The notes beneath the pieces are model-generated. The model did no database searches. It was given only the letters and a program-made list of their open reading frames with translations, and was not told where the DNA came from. The translations under genes were made by a program, and so were the position numbers. Shown one piece after another: positions 8,329 through 16,792 of a stretch of DNA of 64,000 nucleotides. The DNA comes from Clostridia bacterium (lineage in GTDB: Bacteria > Bacillota_A > Clostridia > Oscillospirales > CAG-272): contig JAFTUD010000025.1 in NCBI GenBank assembly GCA_017466455.1, forward strand, positions 31,307 through 95,306, read 5' to 3'. The first letter of the stretch is position 1; each line of letters opens with the position of its first letter.

Positions 8329-8342
8329 TAAAGGAGGCATAA

Positions 8343-9479
8343 ATGGAAAACGCAATATGGAAGGGGCAGATATATACTGCTACAAATATTGCTGAGTCGT
8401 ACGAACTTGAAAAGAGTATAAGAAAAGCAAGCGGACGTAAGGAACTTAGGTGTCCAGACCCCGATTGTCCAAATCCTATTTTGCGTTATTGTCATGGAGA
8501 GATAAAGTGTGCTTTCTTCGCTCATCTTGATAACTGTACCTGTGATTACGCTGAATTCGACAAAGAGAATACTCAACTGATGCGCCAGGTAAAGCGAACT
8601 CTTTATGATAGTTTTACTTCGCGAGGATTTGATGTTCAAATTGAAGTGAAATTGCTACCTCGACATTATACACATCTGTTGTTTACCATACCAGGCGGTA
8701 AGAAGATTGCTGTCGAATTAGGTACGCAACGCACTACTGCTAATCGAATAGATTATCTAGCAGAACAATATAGGTCTATAGGCGTTGATGCAAAATGGAT
8801 CGTAATTAGTAATTATAAAACGCCCGTCAAAGAAAATGAGACATTCTTCATCAAACGGTATTTGCTGAATGAAAGCAAAAGGAAAGATATTTTAATTCTT
8901 AATTGGGATGGCAGCGAAATCACGCAGTATATAGTTGATCCTAATCAATATCTATATAAAGGCGACAGTTTACATTCAGACAACTACCCAGATATCTATT
9001 CGGAAACTAGCTCGCTCGCTAACTTAGTGTTTGACGGAGAGGAGTTAAGCATAGAAGGTTTTACTGCTAGATACAACGAATGGCTTTCTAAAAAGAGGAG
9101 GGCTTTCGATAAAAAGGTTGCTCAAATGGAAGAAGAGGAGCGTCGGCAAGAGGAACATCGAAAGCAACGGCAAGCTGAAACCGCAAAAACATTTAGCAGA
9201 AACATTGTACCAATAGCAGTCGAGAGAAGAAATTTAAATACAGAAATCCATCCTTCGTTGGGGGGCGTTACACAACCTGCCACAATGTCGTATGAAGATA
9301 GGCGAAAAAGTATTTTGCCTTTTATGGAGCAGCAAATAGAACAGGTGGTAGATCAAACTGGTGTGCGTTGGATTCGATGTGAATTGTGTGGCGCGGTTGA
9401 AACAGCAGATAAGTTTTGGATATTTGGTGGTGCTAATCACGTGAATTTGGGCAAGTGTTATAAGTGCAACAAGAGATGA
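8343..9479 (+). CDS. CoiA-like nuclease-fold protein with C-terminal zinc ribbon
   Basis: A 378-residue protein. The N-terminus has paired cysteines (CPDPDCPNP), then FFAHLDNC, and a restriction-endonuclease-like core KKIAVELGTQRTTANRID with RSIGVDAKWIVI (about 118-155), the arrangement of competence CoiA-like proteins. A charged coiled-coil segment lies near 255-285, and a C-terminal CELCGA...CYKC pair suggests a zinc ribbon. CoiA aids recombination of incoming DNA in competent Gram-positives. No other competence genes are present, so a role with mobile DNA is equally possible. Ribosome binding site AAAGGAGG is 6 nt before the ATG. Confidence 0.7.
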   Translation: MENAIWKGQIYTATNIAESYELEKSIRKASGRKELRCPDPDCPNPILRYCHGEIKCAFFAHLDNCTCDYAEFDKENTQLMRQVKRTLYDSFTSRGFDVQIEVKLLPRHYTHLLFTIPGGKKIAVELGTQRTTANRIDYLAEQYRSIGVDAKWIVISNYKTPVKENETFFIKRYLLNESKRKDILILNWDGSEITQYIVDPNQYLYKGDSLHSDNYPDIYSETSSLANLVFDGEELSIEGFTARYNEWLSKKRRAFDKKVAQMEEEERRQEEHRKQRQAETAKTFSRNIVPIAVERRNLNTEIHPSLGGVTQPATMSYEDRRKSILPFMEQQIEQVVDQTGVRWIRCELCGAVETADKFWIFGGANHVNLGKCYKCNKR

Positions 9480-9495
9480 ATAATTGGTAGAATCT

Positions 9496-9921
9496 ATGAT
9501 TAAAGAATTAATGCACGATCCAATCTTCCTCGCGGGGAAGTCGGAGGTCGCAACAAAAGAAGATTTGACTGTCGCACAGGACTTGCTGGATACGCTGATG
9601 GCACACAGGGAAAGCTGTGTCGGCATGGCGGCGAATATGATCGGCGTTCGCAAGCGAATTATTGCTTTTCTCGATGAGAGTGGACGAGCTCCTACATATG
9701 CCGTAATGCTCAATCCCGAGATCATCAAGAAGGACGGCGCGTATGACACCGAGGAAGGCTGTCTGTCGTTTCTTGGCGGCCCACGCAAATGCAAGCGTTA
9801 TAAGACCATCAAGGTGCAGTATCAGACCTTGGAAATGCAAACGCGAATAAAGACCTACACCGGCTGGACGGCACAGATTATTCAGCACGAGGTGAATCAT
9901 TGTAATGGAGCTTTGATATAA
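9496..9921 (+). CDS. peptide deformylase-like protein with altered metal motif
   Basis: A 141-residue protein. The frame opens upstream at a TTG (9484), but the ATG at 9496 gives a normal N-terminus MIKELMHDPIFL; the ribosome binding site is weak (GGTAG). The three deformylase motifs are recognisable but changed: GMAAN (43-47) for GxGLAAPQ, EGCLS (87-91) intact, and HEVNH (131-135) where HExDH is usual. The metal ligands Cys and two His are kept, so iron or zinc binding is plausible. Deformylases remove the N-formyl group from nascent proteins; this short, divergent copy in an accessory island is probably not the housekeeping enzyme. Confidence 0.78.
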   Translation: MIKELMHDPIFLAGKSEVATKEDLTVAQDLLDTLMAHRESCVGMAANMIGVRKRIIAFLDESGRAPTYAVMLNPEIIKKDGAYDTEEGCLSFLGGPRKCKRYKTIKVQYQTLEMQTRIKTYTGWTAQIIQHEVNHCNGALI

Positions 9922-9942
9922 TGCGATTTATATTTTTATAGT
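9913..9942 (+). promoter_or_regulatory. promoter for the orphan gene at 9978
   Basis: TTGATA, 18-nt spacer, TATAGT, overlapping the end of the deformylase-like gene; start point about 9949, 29 nt before the ATG. Confidence 0.5.
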
Positions 9943-9977
9943 ATAGGTCGTTAATCACAAGTAGATGAGGTGAAAAT

Positions 9978-10622
9978 ATGTATCCGATTAATAATATTCA
10001 CAGTATCAAATATCAAGAGAGTCAATTAGAGGGAAATCATGCAATACTTCTTTTGTTTGTAAAACCGTCAGACGATAACGCTGAGAGTATTATAAAAAAA
10101 TTTAACTATTTACATTATAAATCAAAAGAATATTGTTCTATCTATCTAATCGGGTATTCGCCTTATTTAAATGATACTCATCTAGATTATCAGCAAGTGC
10201 AAGGGATAAATAATACGAATTGGTACTACAGCGATCAGTGCTTTATCGAGGTTTGCGAAGAATTAGAAAAACGCTTGAAAAACTGGCAATATAGTGGAGA
10301 GCCAGAAATGATAATTCTTCAAAACACTTCTGAAAGCGAAGGGGGAGCTTGCTTGGATTTCCGTAATTATAATTACATAGACATAAATTATGGAATACAA
10401 AAAAGATATATAGACAGTTTTCCAAGGTTTATGGAAAGGATAATTGTGGCATGTAAAAGCGAGACTGAAGCTCGACAAGTTGTTTCCAAAGCAAACATGA
10501 AAAGAATAAACGGCAGAAAAATAATTGAATTAGCCATTTCGTATGATAGTAAAATTCCTAGCCCAATTAAGAGAATAATCAACGATAAGTTTTTCTTTAA
10601 GTCGTATAAAAATGCTGCGTGA
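9978..10622 (+). CDS. protein of unknown function (AT-rich)
   Basis: A 214-residue protein with a clear ribosome binding site GAGGTGA before the ATG. I recognise no family. It starts with an alpha/beta-looking segment (HAILLLFVKPSDD, then YCSIYLIGYSPYL), has a central region with FIEVCEELEKRL, and ends with a basic tail. No membrane segments, signal peptide or cysteine clusters are seen. Its base composition is as AT-rich as the ATPase at 5814-7379, unlike the surrounding genes, so it was probably acquired separately. It has its own promoter within the previous gene. Confidence 0.7.
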   Translation: MYPINNIHSIKYQESQLEGNHAILLLFVKPSDDNAESIIKKFNYLHYKSKEYCSIYLIGYSPYLNDTHLDYQQVQGINNTNWYYSDQCFIEVCEELEKRLKNWQYSGEPEMIILQNTSESEGGACLDFRNYNYIDINYGIQKRYIDSFPRFMERIIVACKSETEARQVVSKANMKRINGRKIIELAISYDSKIPSPIKRIINDKFFFKSYKNAA

Positions 10623-10754
10623 AGAGATAAAAAAACTGATTAATATTCGAAAATGAAAAGCAAATGTTAAATTAATTTTATTTGTGATAATTATCTGGAC
10701 CTTCTCTCAAACTTGTGGTATTGTTGGTGTTGCCAAAGAACATGAGGTAACAAA

Positions 10755-11008
10755 ATGATACTGCAAGCATTGAAAAACATGTATCCGAAAGCGAGCGAGA
10801 AGGTGCTCATTGCGGTCATGAAAGATCTCGAAAAATGCCGTGGAAAGAATATGAGCATCTCGAACTCGCGGATTGGATAGGAAAGCTCGTGACAGCGCAT
10901 ACCATCGAAGAAGCATTAAGAATAACAGAGGACGATTCAAAGCCGAGTCAAGTCGGCGATGAGTCGTCCTTTGCTATTGTGGAGGGCAGCGATGAAGGGA
11001 ACAACTGA
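10755..11008 (+). pseudogene. small accessory protein, frameshifted
   Basis: ATG at 10755 with ATGAGGTAAC upstream opens a frame (MILQALKNMYPKASEKVLIA, then VMKDLEK) that breaks after the five-A run at 10831-10835 and would stop near 10880. Adding one A continues it as MPWKEYEHLELADWIGKL and onward to a stop at 11006-11008, overlapping the next start. The restored product is about 84 residues of unknown function. The high coding quality on both sides of the break argues for one recent deletion or a homopolymer error. It lies just upstream of a DUF6809 gene, with which it overlaps. Confidence 0.5.
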
Positions 11009-11270
11009 AGAACTGTGGCACGGAAACATCATACCGCAAGAGGATAGCCGAACAAACTCCAAAGAGATGAAAAAACTGCTCGGCTATATGTCACGGCATC
11101 ACGAGGACTTGGAGAAAAGCTTTACCAACGAGCAGAAAGAAATCTTCGAAAAGTTCCACGATTGTTGGAGCGAATACGCGAGCCTAGCGGAGGAAGCGAT
11201 CTTCGCGGATGCGTTCAAACTCGGTGGAAGATTGATGATTGAAACACTCTCAGAGCAGCGCAAAAACTGA
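10992..11270 (+). CDS. DUF6809-family protein
   Basis: A 92-residue protein starting at the ATG at 10992, which follows GGAGGG; the longer frame from 10959 is rejected on that ground. The pattern EELWHGNIIPQE at the N-terminus, a helical middle (LGYMSRHHEDLEKSF) and AFKLGGRLMIETL at the C-terminus match small helical proteins named DUF6809, common in Firmicutes and often on mobile elements. No function is known. It is the last gene of the accessory island, before a strong terminator. Confidence 0.7.
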   Translation: MKGTTEELWHGNIIPQEDSRTNSKEMKKLLGYMSRHHEDLEKSFTNEQKEIFEKFHDCWSEYASLAEEAIFADAFKLGGRLMIETLSEQRKN

Positions 11271-11286
11271 TACGCAGTAAGCGAAT

Positions 11287-11324
11287 AAAACGCCGATGAG
11301 GATTTATTCTCATCGGCGTTTTTG
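11287..11324. terminator. strong terminator closing the accessory island
   Basis: A perfect 12-bp stem AACGCCGATGAG / CTCATCGGCGTT with an 8-nt loop, followed by T residues on the plus strand and preceded by AAAA. Confidence 0.88.
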
Positions 11325-11334
11325 CCTTATTATG

Positions 11335-11363
11335 TTGAAAGAATGCACATATTATGATAGAAT
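11335..11363 (+). promoter_or_regulatory. promoter for the CoA-disulfide reductase operon
   Basis: TTGAAA, 17-nt spacer, TAGAAT; start point about 11370, leaving a leader of some 54 nt before the ATG at 11424. Confidence 0.65.
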
Positions 11364-11423
11364 AGATTTAGAGTAATATGCTTGCGATGTTATATTTTTA
11401 AAATTATCTAAAAAGGAGAGCTT

Positions 11424-13121
11424 ATGAAGGTTGTAATTATTGGTGGGGTTGCTGGTGGAGCGACTGCTGCGGCAAGAATAAGAAGGTTAGACGAGAATGC
11501 GGAGATTATCATTTTTGAGCGCTCGGGTTATATTTCATATGCAAACTGTGGCTTGCCATATTATATCGGTGGGGTTATTGAGGACAAAGAGGATTTGACG
11601 CTTCAAACTCCTGAGGGCTTTTATAGGCGATTTAGAATCAAAGCCAAGGTAAACCACGAGGTAACCGATATTGACGCAAAAAACAAGACCGTTTCCGTAA
11701 CCGACCTGAAAACAGGGGAGAGCTTCACGGAAAGCTATGACAAGCTGATTTTATCCCCCGGCGCAAAGCCTATTTTGCCCGATTTCTATACCGAAAACGA
11801 AAGAACCTTTACTCTTAGAACAGTAGAGGATACGCTGAAAATCCGCGCTTTTGTCGAGCAAAATCAGCCTAAAACGGCAGTTGTTATCGGCGGTGGCTTT
11901 ATCGGTCTTGAAATGGCGGAAAACCTTTCTGAGCTTGGAATAAAAACAACAATAGTTCAGCGTGGCAACCATCTTTTACCGCCCGTTGACTGCGATATGG
12001 CATCGTTTATTCACGCAAGCTTCCGTTACCACGGAGTAGAGCTGTTACTTAACAGTAGCGCAAGTAAAATGAGCATTACAGATAACAAGGTTTTGCTTGA
12101 GCTTGACGGTGGAGAGAAGCTCAGCGCCGATATGGTCGTGCTTGCGGTTGGTGTTACTCCCGAAAATACACTTGCTAAAAAGGCAGGCTTGGAGCTTGGC
12201 TTAAAGGGCACAATTAAGGTAAATAGCAAAATGGAAGCCTCTGTCCCCGATATCTACGCAGTGGGAGATGCCGTGCAGGTAAAGCATTTTGTAACCGAGC
12301 AGGATGCGGTAATTTCCTTGGCAGGACCTGCAAATAAGCAGGGGCGTGTCGCTGCTGACAATATTTGTGGACTGGAGAGCGAATATAAGGGCTCACAGGG
12401 CTCATCTGTTATAAAGCTGTTTGATATGACAGTGGCAACGACAGGAATTAACGAACAGCAAGCAAAATCAAACGGCTACGAATACGAAAAGGTTATTTTA
12501 ACCCAAAATTCCCACGCAGGATATTATCCCGGTGCAAAAACAATGACTCTGAAGCTGATTTTTGAAAGGAAGAGCCTTAAAATTTTAGGCGCACAAATTG
12601 TCGGCTACGATGGCGTTGATAAGCGAATTGATGTAATTGCAACAGCAATTCGCGCAGGCTTGAGCGCTGATTGGCTAAAGGATTTAGATTTGGCATACGC
12701 ACCGCCATACTCCTCGGCAAAGGACCCTGTTAATATGGCAGGCTTTGTCGCTGAAAATATCAAAAACGACGTGGTAAAGCAGTTTTATTACGAGGATATT
12801 TCCGCCCTGCGTGAAAGAGAGGATGTAATCTTGCTTGACACTCGCACTCCGTTTGAATATATGCGAGGTCGCGCAGACGGCTTTATCAATATTCCTCTTG
12901 ATGATTTAAGGGAGCGCATAGGCGAGCTTGATAAATCCAAAAAAATCTATGTAATGTGCCAAAGCGGACTCCGTAGCTATTTGGCAACACGAATTTTAAT
13001 GCAAAACGGCTTTGATGCCTACAATTTCGCAGGTGGCTTTAGACTGTATAGCAGTATTAAAAACGAGGAATTGCTGTCTAACATGTGCTACTCCTGCGGT
13101 ATGGAAAAAACAGATAAATAA
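11424..13121 (+). CDS. CoA-disulfide reductase with C-terminal rhodanese domain
   Basis: A 565-residue FAD- and NAD(P)H-dependent flavoprotein. Residues 1-30 carry the FAD-binding GGVAGGATAAARIRR; the redox cysteine is in YANCGLPYYIGG near residue 43; a second Rossmann motif GGGFIGLEMAE lies near 157, and GDAVQ near 277. From about 455 a rhodanese domain follows, with LLDTRTPFEY and the catalytic loop MCQSGLRS near 525. The fusion (CoADR-RHD) is known to reduce CoA disulfide, persulfide or polysulfide. It ends with a Cys pair in CYSCG. Good Shine-Dalgarno AAAGGAGAG. First gene of a three-gene operon. Confidence 0.92.
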   Translation: MKVVIIGGVAGGATAAARIRRLDENAEIIIFERSGYISYANCGLPYYIGGVIEDKEDLTLQTPEGFYRRFRIKAKVNHEVTDIDAKNKTVSVTDLKTGESFTESYDKLILSPGAKPILPDFYTENERTFTLRTVEDTLKIRAFVEQNQPKTAVVIGGGFIGLEMAENLSELGIKTTIVQRGNHLLPPVDCDMASFIHASFRYHGVELLLNSSASKMSITDNKVLLELDGGEKLSADMVVLAVGVTPENTLAKKAGLELGLKGTIKVNSKMEASVPDIYAVGDAVQVKHFVTEQDAVISLAGPANKQGRVAADNICGLESEYKGSQGSSVIKLFDMTVATTGINEQQAKSNGYEYEKVILTQNSHAGYYPGAKTMTLKLIFERKSLKILGAQIVGYDGVDKRIDVIATAIRAGLSADWLKDLDLAYAPPYSSAKDPVNMAGFVAENIKNDVVKQFYYEDISALREREDVILLDTRTPFEYMRGRADGFINIPLDDLRERIGELDKSKKIYVMCQSGLRSYLATRILMQNGFDAYNFAGGFRLYSSIKNEELLSNMCYSCGMEKTDK

Positions 13122-13141
13122 GAACTTGACGGAGATACAAT

Positions 13142-13531
13142 ATGAAGCTAAAGAATATTTTGATTGTTGTTAAAGACATAGAAAAATCAAGACAGTTCTA
13201 TCACGACCTGTTTGGCTTAGATATGGTGCTTGACAATGACGGAAATATGATTTTAATAGAGGGTCTTGTCCTTCAAGCTGAGAAGATATGGAAATCGTTT
13301 TTAGATAGAGATATCGTCCCCAAAAGCAACTCTTGCGAGCTGTATTTTGAGGAGCAGGATATTGAGGCATTTATTGATAAATTAGAAAAGCTTTATCCCT
13401 CTATCGAATATGTAAATTGTCTTATGACACATAGCTGGGGACAACGGGTAATCCGCTTCTATGATTTAGATGGTAACTTGATTGAAGTAGGAACACCGAT
13501 AGAATCATTAGATTCCGATTTGAAGGGATGA
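13142..13531 (+). CDS. VOC (glyoxalase/bleomycin-resistance) family protein
   Basis: A 129-residue protein with the beta-alpha-beta pattern of one VOC half: LIVVKDIEKSRQFYHDLFGL near the start and RVIRFYDLDGNLIEVG near the end. The family binds a divalent metal and acts as dioxygenase, isomerase or drug-binding protein; the substrate is not evident. It starts 20 nt after the preceding gene, so the two are likely co-transcribed. Confidence 0.85.
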   Translation: MKLKNILIVVKDIEKSRQFYHDLFGLDMVLDNDGNMILIEGLVLQAEKIWKSFLDRDIVPKSNSCELYFEEQDIEAFIDKLEKLYPSIEYVNCLMTHSWGQRVIRFYDLDGNLIEVGTPIESLDSDLKG

Positions 13532-13535
13532 AAAA

Positions 13536-14096
13536 ATGAAAACATTTTACACAAGTGAACGAGAAGTGTGGCGCGAGTGGCTTGCCGATCACTTTGAAAC
13601 GGAAAGTGAAATTTGGTTCGTTTTTCCTATGAAGGAATCGGGCGAGAAGTCGCTTGTATATAACGATGCGGTAGAAGAAGCGCTTTGCTTCGGTTGGATT
13701 GACAGTACGATTAAGCATGTTGATCCTACACACCGTGCGCAACGCTTCACCCCGAGAAGGAAAGACAGTCCTTATTCCCGACCGAATATTGAACGGCTGA
13801 TCTGGCTTGATGAGCGCGACATGCTCCACCCAAGCGTGAGAGAAGCCGTGTTGCCCATCATTCGCGCCCAATACATCTTCCCAAGAGATATACTTGATGC
13901 CATAAAATCAGATATGGTTGCGTGGGAAAACTATGAGAATTTATCCGAGCCATACAAACGCATTCGTATTGCTTACATTGATGCGGCAAGAAAACGCCCC
14001 GACGAGTTCAAAAAACGCCTTGAAAGCTTTATAAAAAAGACGCGTGAAGGGAAAATAATCGTCGGATACGGTGGTATAGATAAATATTATAAATGA
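13536..14096 (+). CDS. YdeI/OmpD-associated family protein
   Basis: A 186-residue cytosolic protein matching the YdeI family: REVWREWLADHF at the N-terminus, the conserved EALCFGWIDSTIK around 46-58, RFTPRRKDSPYS, and a C-terminal YIDAARKRPDEFKKRL. The molecular role is unknown. It begins 4 nt after the VOC gene and ends the operon ahead of a hairpin terminator. Confidence 0.85.
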   Translation: MKTFYTSEREVWREWLADHFETESEIWFVFPMKESGEKSLVYNDAVEEALCFGWIDSTIKHVDPTHRAQRFTPRRKDSPYSRPNIERLIWLDERDMLHPSVREAVLPIIRAQYIFPRDILDAIKSDMVAWENYENLSEPYKRIRIAYIDAARKRPDEFKKRLESFIKKTREGKIIVGYGGIDKYYK

Positions 14097-14115
14097 CAAA
14101 TTTCAAAGCGCGAAT

Positions 14116-14155
14116 AGCAAAAAATGCGACGGAAAATCCGTCGCATTTGCTTTTA
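14116..14155. terminator. bidirectional terminator between converging operons
   Basis: A perfect 12-bp stem AAATGCGACGGA / TCCGTCGCATTT with an AAA loop and A/T flanks, placed between the convergent genes ending at 14096 (plus) and 14223 (minus). Confidence 0.85.
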
Positions 14156-14222
14156 GTTAGATAAGGGTTAGAGCTGTAGCTCGCCCCAAAACGGGGTGAA
14201 AATCTTGTCAGTCATTTTGCCT

Positions 14223-15584
14223 TTAGTCATCGACTGAAATTCGTGCGATTTTGCCCCAAGGGGGAGTGACATCTTCATTATTGATTACCCACATAACGGG
14301 AATGCCGTTTGCGTCGCTCTCCTTAGGAAACGGCGCATAGCCGTCGGTCAGGATTATAATGCTCACAGGGGGCTCATCCATTTCGTGAATTGCGTAGTGA
14401 AGCACGCAGTGAAAGCTCGTTCCGCCACCGCCAAACGGACGAATGATTTCAAGCTCCTTAATGCTTGAAAACGGCTTAGCGGGCACAGCAACCGCATCAA
14501 AGAAGCCAAGATATCCCTCAAGCCGTCCGTTGAACTGCTCAATGGCACCGTAAATCTCATCATATGCCTTACTTATCATTTCATCGGTCATAGAGCCCGA
14601 GGTGTCAATCATAAACAGGATATTCTTAACATTTTCTTCCTTTTCGTTATAGTCGGGAAGAAAGAAGTCAAAGCCATCAAAGCGCCTGTCCGGCGGAGAG
14701 AATGAGTAGTCGTTTACTTCCTCTTGAATGAAGCTGTGAAGCGCCTCACGCCAGTTGACCTGTGGCTTTTCACGCTCCTTCAGAAGCCTTTGAGCAAACG
14801 CGGGAAGCGAGCCACAGTCGCTTGATTTCTCGGTGACGGAGATTACCTTCAAGGCGTCCTCAAAGTATGATGCCCATCTGTCCCGTAGCTCACCGCTTTC
14901 ATCGGGCTCCCACTTGTCGTGGCTGTCAACGAGCTTATATTCGCCACTTTCCGACCCGCTTGAGCTACCGTTGCCCTTTTTATTTCCCGAGCCCTTTTCC
15001 GAGCCTTGACCCGAGCCATTTCCCCGCTTGCCGTTTTTCTTGGAATCGGAGCTCGAGCCGCCTCCGTTGCTTTTATCATCGCTTTCGCTTCCGCCCGAGT
15101 TGCCCGATTGCTTTTTGAGCTTGCCCTTGGAAATGAGCATTTCATAAACCTCCTCGGCGGAGTAGAGATGCCCTTCCTTCCCGTCGGGCGCAAGGTGCAT
15201 AGCAGGCTGACCCTCAAGGCGCAGAGTAATGCGTCTTAGATTGTTGCCATACGACTTTAAAATATTTGAATTTACAACGATATCACACGCAACATTAAAT
15301 ATGAATTGATCGTAGCTAAGTCCCCTCGTACAATGCTGAAGCACGACATGCATGACCTCGTGCATAAGTATGAAGTCAAGCTCGCTATCCGACAGCTCAT
15401 CAAGAAACGCGGGAGAGAAGTAAATCTTCCTTGCGTCGGTTGAGGCTGTGTCAATCGTTTCATCAATAGCAAAGCTAAGGTGGGATAGGAGCAAGCCGTA
15501 AAACCCGTGGTCGGCAAGTATTCTGAGCCTTGACTGAAGCAGGCGGTTGGCGTACCCCTTTAATTTTGTGTTATCAAGTGCCAT
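14223..15584 (-). CDS. metallopeptidase-like / VWA domain protein (DUF2201-like), partner of MoxR ATPase
   Basis: A 453-residue protein. The N-terminal domain has a zinc-metallopeptidase-like HEVMHVVLQH at 75-84. A low-complexity linker rich in Gly, Ser, Asn and Lys spans about 157-214. The C-terminal VWA domain has the MIDAS motif DTSGS at 327-331 and later TDGY. DUF2201-type proteins with VWA domains usually sit beside MoxR ATPases, as here: its start overlaps the moxR-like gene by 11 nt. The MoxR ATPase would remodel or load a target bound through the VWA domain. It is the last gene of a three-gene unit led by a helicase. The joint role is unknown. Confidence 0.82.
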   Translation of the reverse strand: MALDNTKLKGYANRLLQSRLRILADHGFYGLLLSHLSFAIDETIDTASTDARKIYFSPAFLDELSDSELDFILMHEVMHVVLQHCTRGLSYDQFIFNVACDIVVNSNILKSYGNNLRRITLRLEGQPAMHLAPDGKEGHLYSAEEVYEMLISKGKLKKQSGNSGGSESDDKSNGGGSSSDSKKNGKRGNGSGQGSEKGSGNKKGNGSSSGSESGEYKLVDSHDKWEPDESGELRDRWASYFEDALKVISVTEKSSDCGSLPAFAQRLLKEREKPQVNWREALHSFIQEEVNDYSFSPPDRRFDGFDFFLPDYNEKEENVKNILFMIDTSGSMTDEMISKAYDEIYGAIEQFNGRLEGYLGFFDAVAVPAKPFSSIKELEIIRPFGGGGTSFHCVLHYAIHEMDEPPVSIIILTDGYAPFPKESDANGIPVMWVINNEDVTPPWGKIARISVDD

Positions 15585-16686
15585 TTAAGAATTTCCCCTT
15601 TAAAGTTATCCAACGAGCGCAGTTTGGCAGCTGCATAAGAAATAGCTTGTAGTTTTCATCAATTGCCATATAGTTCTTAAGAAGCACAACGGAGAAGTCC
15701 GAGGGCAGAAGCATAGCATATGATGCGGAGCGATCAATCAGACGGGAATCGTCCTTATGCTCCCTTGCATAGGCAGTCATGGCGGAAATCAGAGCATATA
15801 ATACATCTGTTTCCTTTGGAACTGAGGTGTATTTGCCGAGGAATATGTCCTCAACGGGCGGAAGCTTGTTAAATGTCCTGCACCACGAGCAAAACTCGGT
15901 TGCAACTCCTCCGCCAACACAGCCCGCAATGAGTGGATAAATCATATCCTGATCATCATTGACAAGAGAGAGTAGATTGCTCACCATCTCCCATGAACGC
16001 GGAGTAGGAAACGCCTGATTGTCGCTTGCGTTATCGTTTTCAATCAGCATATCGGGACGGAAGGAGAGAAAGCCTACAACCTTTGGCGAAATGCCCGAGC
16101 TGATAGCCCAGCGCTTCCACGACTCAAGGTTAGACTCAATCTCAATATGGCAAAGACGGTTGGAAAGCGCCCTTGGCATCTTGTACGATACGCTTTTGTC
16201 GGTGATACGGTTGCCCGCGCCGATTACAATGCAGTTGTCGGGTAGCTTATGCTCGCCAACGACCCTGTCAAGGGTAATTTGATAAGCCGACGCCTGCACG
16301 CTTTGAGGTGCTGCCGAGATTTCATCAAGGAAAAGTATGTTAATAACATCATCGCTTTCGTCCATTTGAAAAATCTTTGGCTTTAGCCAAACGGCGAGCG
16401 TCTTGTCGGCATTTGCAGTAGGAATACCGCGAAGGTCAATAGGGTTAAACAGGAGCAGGCGCACATCGCTTACAACGCACCTTTTGCCCGTCGCCCCCTC
16501 AATCTCGCCCGCCATTTGGCGGACAAGCTGAGATTTACCGACACCGGGCGCGCCCCATAGCATAACCGAGGGCACGCGCTTAAACGGAGTCGCTGAAATA
16601 TATGCGGAAATATAGATTTGTGAAAGTGCCTCAACGCACTTGTCAACGCTAAGCACGGGAATATTAATTTTACCGAAATCCTTCAT
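15574..16686 (-). CDS. MoxR-type AAA+ ATPase
   Basis: A 370-residue AAA+ protein with Walker A GAPGVGKS at 45-52, Walker B ILFLDE at 117-122, a sensor-like GAGNRITD, and an arginine-containing RALSNRL segment. MoxR ATPases act as chaperones for VWA-domain partners, and one is encoded directly downstream with an 11-nt overlap. AAGGAGAG precedes the ATG. Between it and the upstream helicase gene is a spacer filled with a 10-nt repeat. Residues after 230 are less conserved and may specify the partner. Confidence 0.88.
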   Translation of the reverse strand: MKDFGKINIPVLSVDKCVEALSQIYISAYISATPFKRVPSVMLWGAPGVGKSQLVRQMAGEIEGATGKRCVVSDVRLLLFNPIDLRGIPTANADKTLAVWLKPKIFQMDESDDVINILFLDEISAAPQSVQASAYQITLDRVVGEHKLPDNCIVIGAGNRITDKSVSYKMPRALSNRLCHIEIESNLESWKRWAISSGISPKVVGFLSFRPDMLIENDNASDNQAFPTPRSWEMVSNLLSLVNDDQDMIYPLIAGCVGGGVATEFCSWCRTFNKLPPVEDIFLGKYTSVPKETDVLYALISAMTAYAREHKDDSRLIDRSASYAMLLPSDFSVVLLKNYMAIDENYKLFLMQLPNCARWITLKGKFLNGT

Positions 16687-16710
16687 TCAAAACTCTCCTT
16701 AGTTGGTAAA

Positions 16711-16770
16711 TTGGCGAAAATTAGTTAAAATTAGTTAAAATTAGCCAAGATTAGTTAAAATTGGTTAAAC
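16711..16770 (-). repeat. six 10-nt tandem repeats between the helicase and MoxR genes
   Basis: Six consecutive decamers resembling TTAGTTAAAA (three exact, others with one to four changes), with a degenerate seventh before them. The period matches one DNA helical turn. The array fills most of the 106-nt gap between the helicase stop and the MoxR start, where a protein-binding site or an RNA element tuning expression would sit. It ends shortly before the MoxR ribosome binding site. Confidence 0.8.
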
Positions 16771-16792
16771 AACGGGCTGAGCTTCAGCGCGC

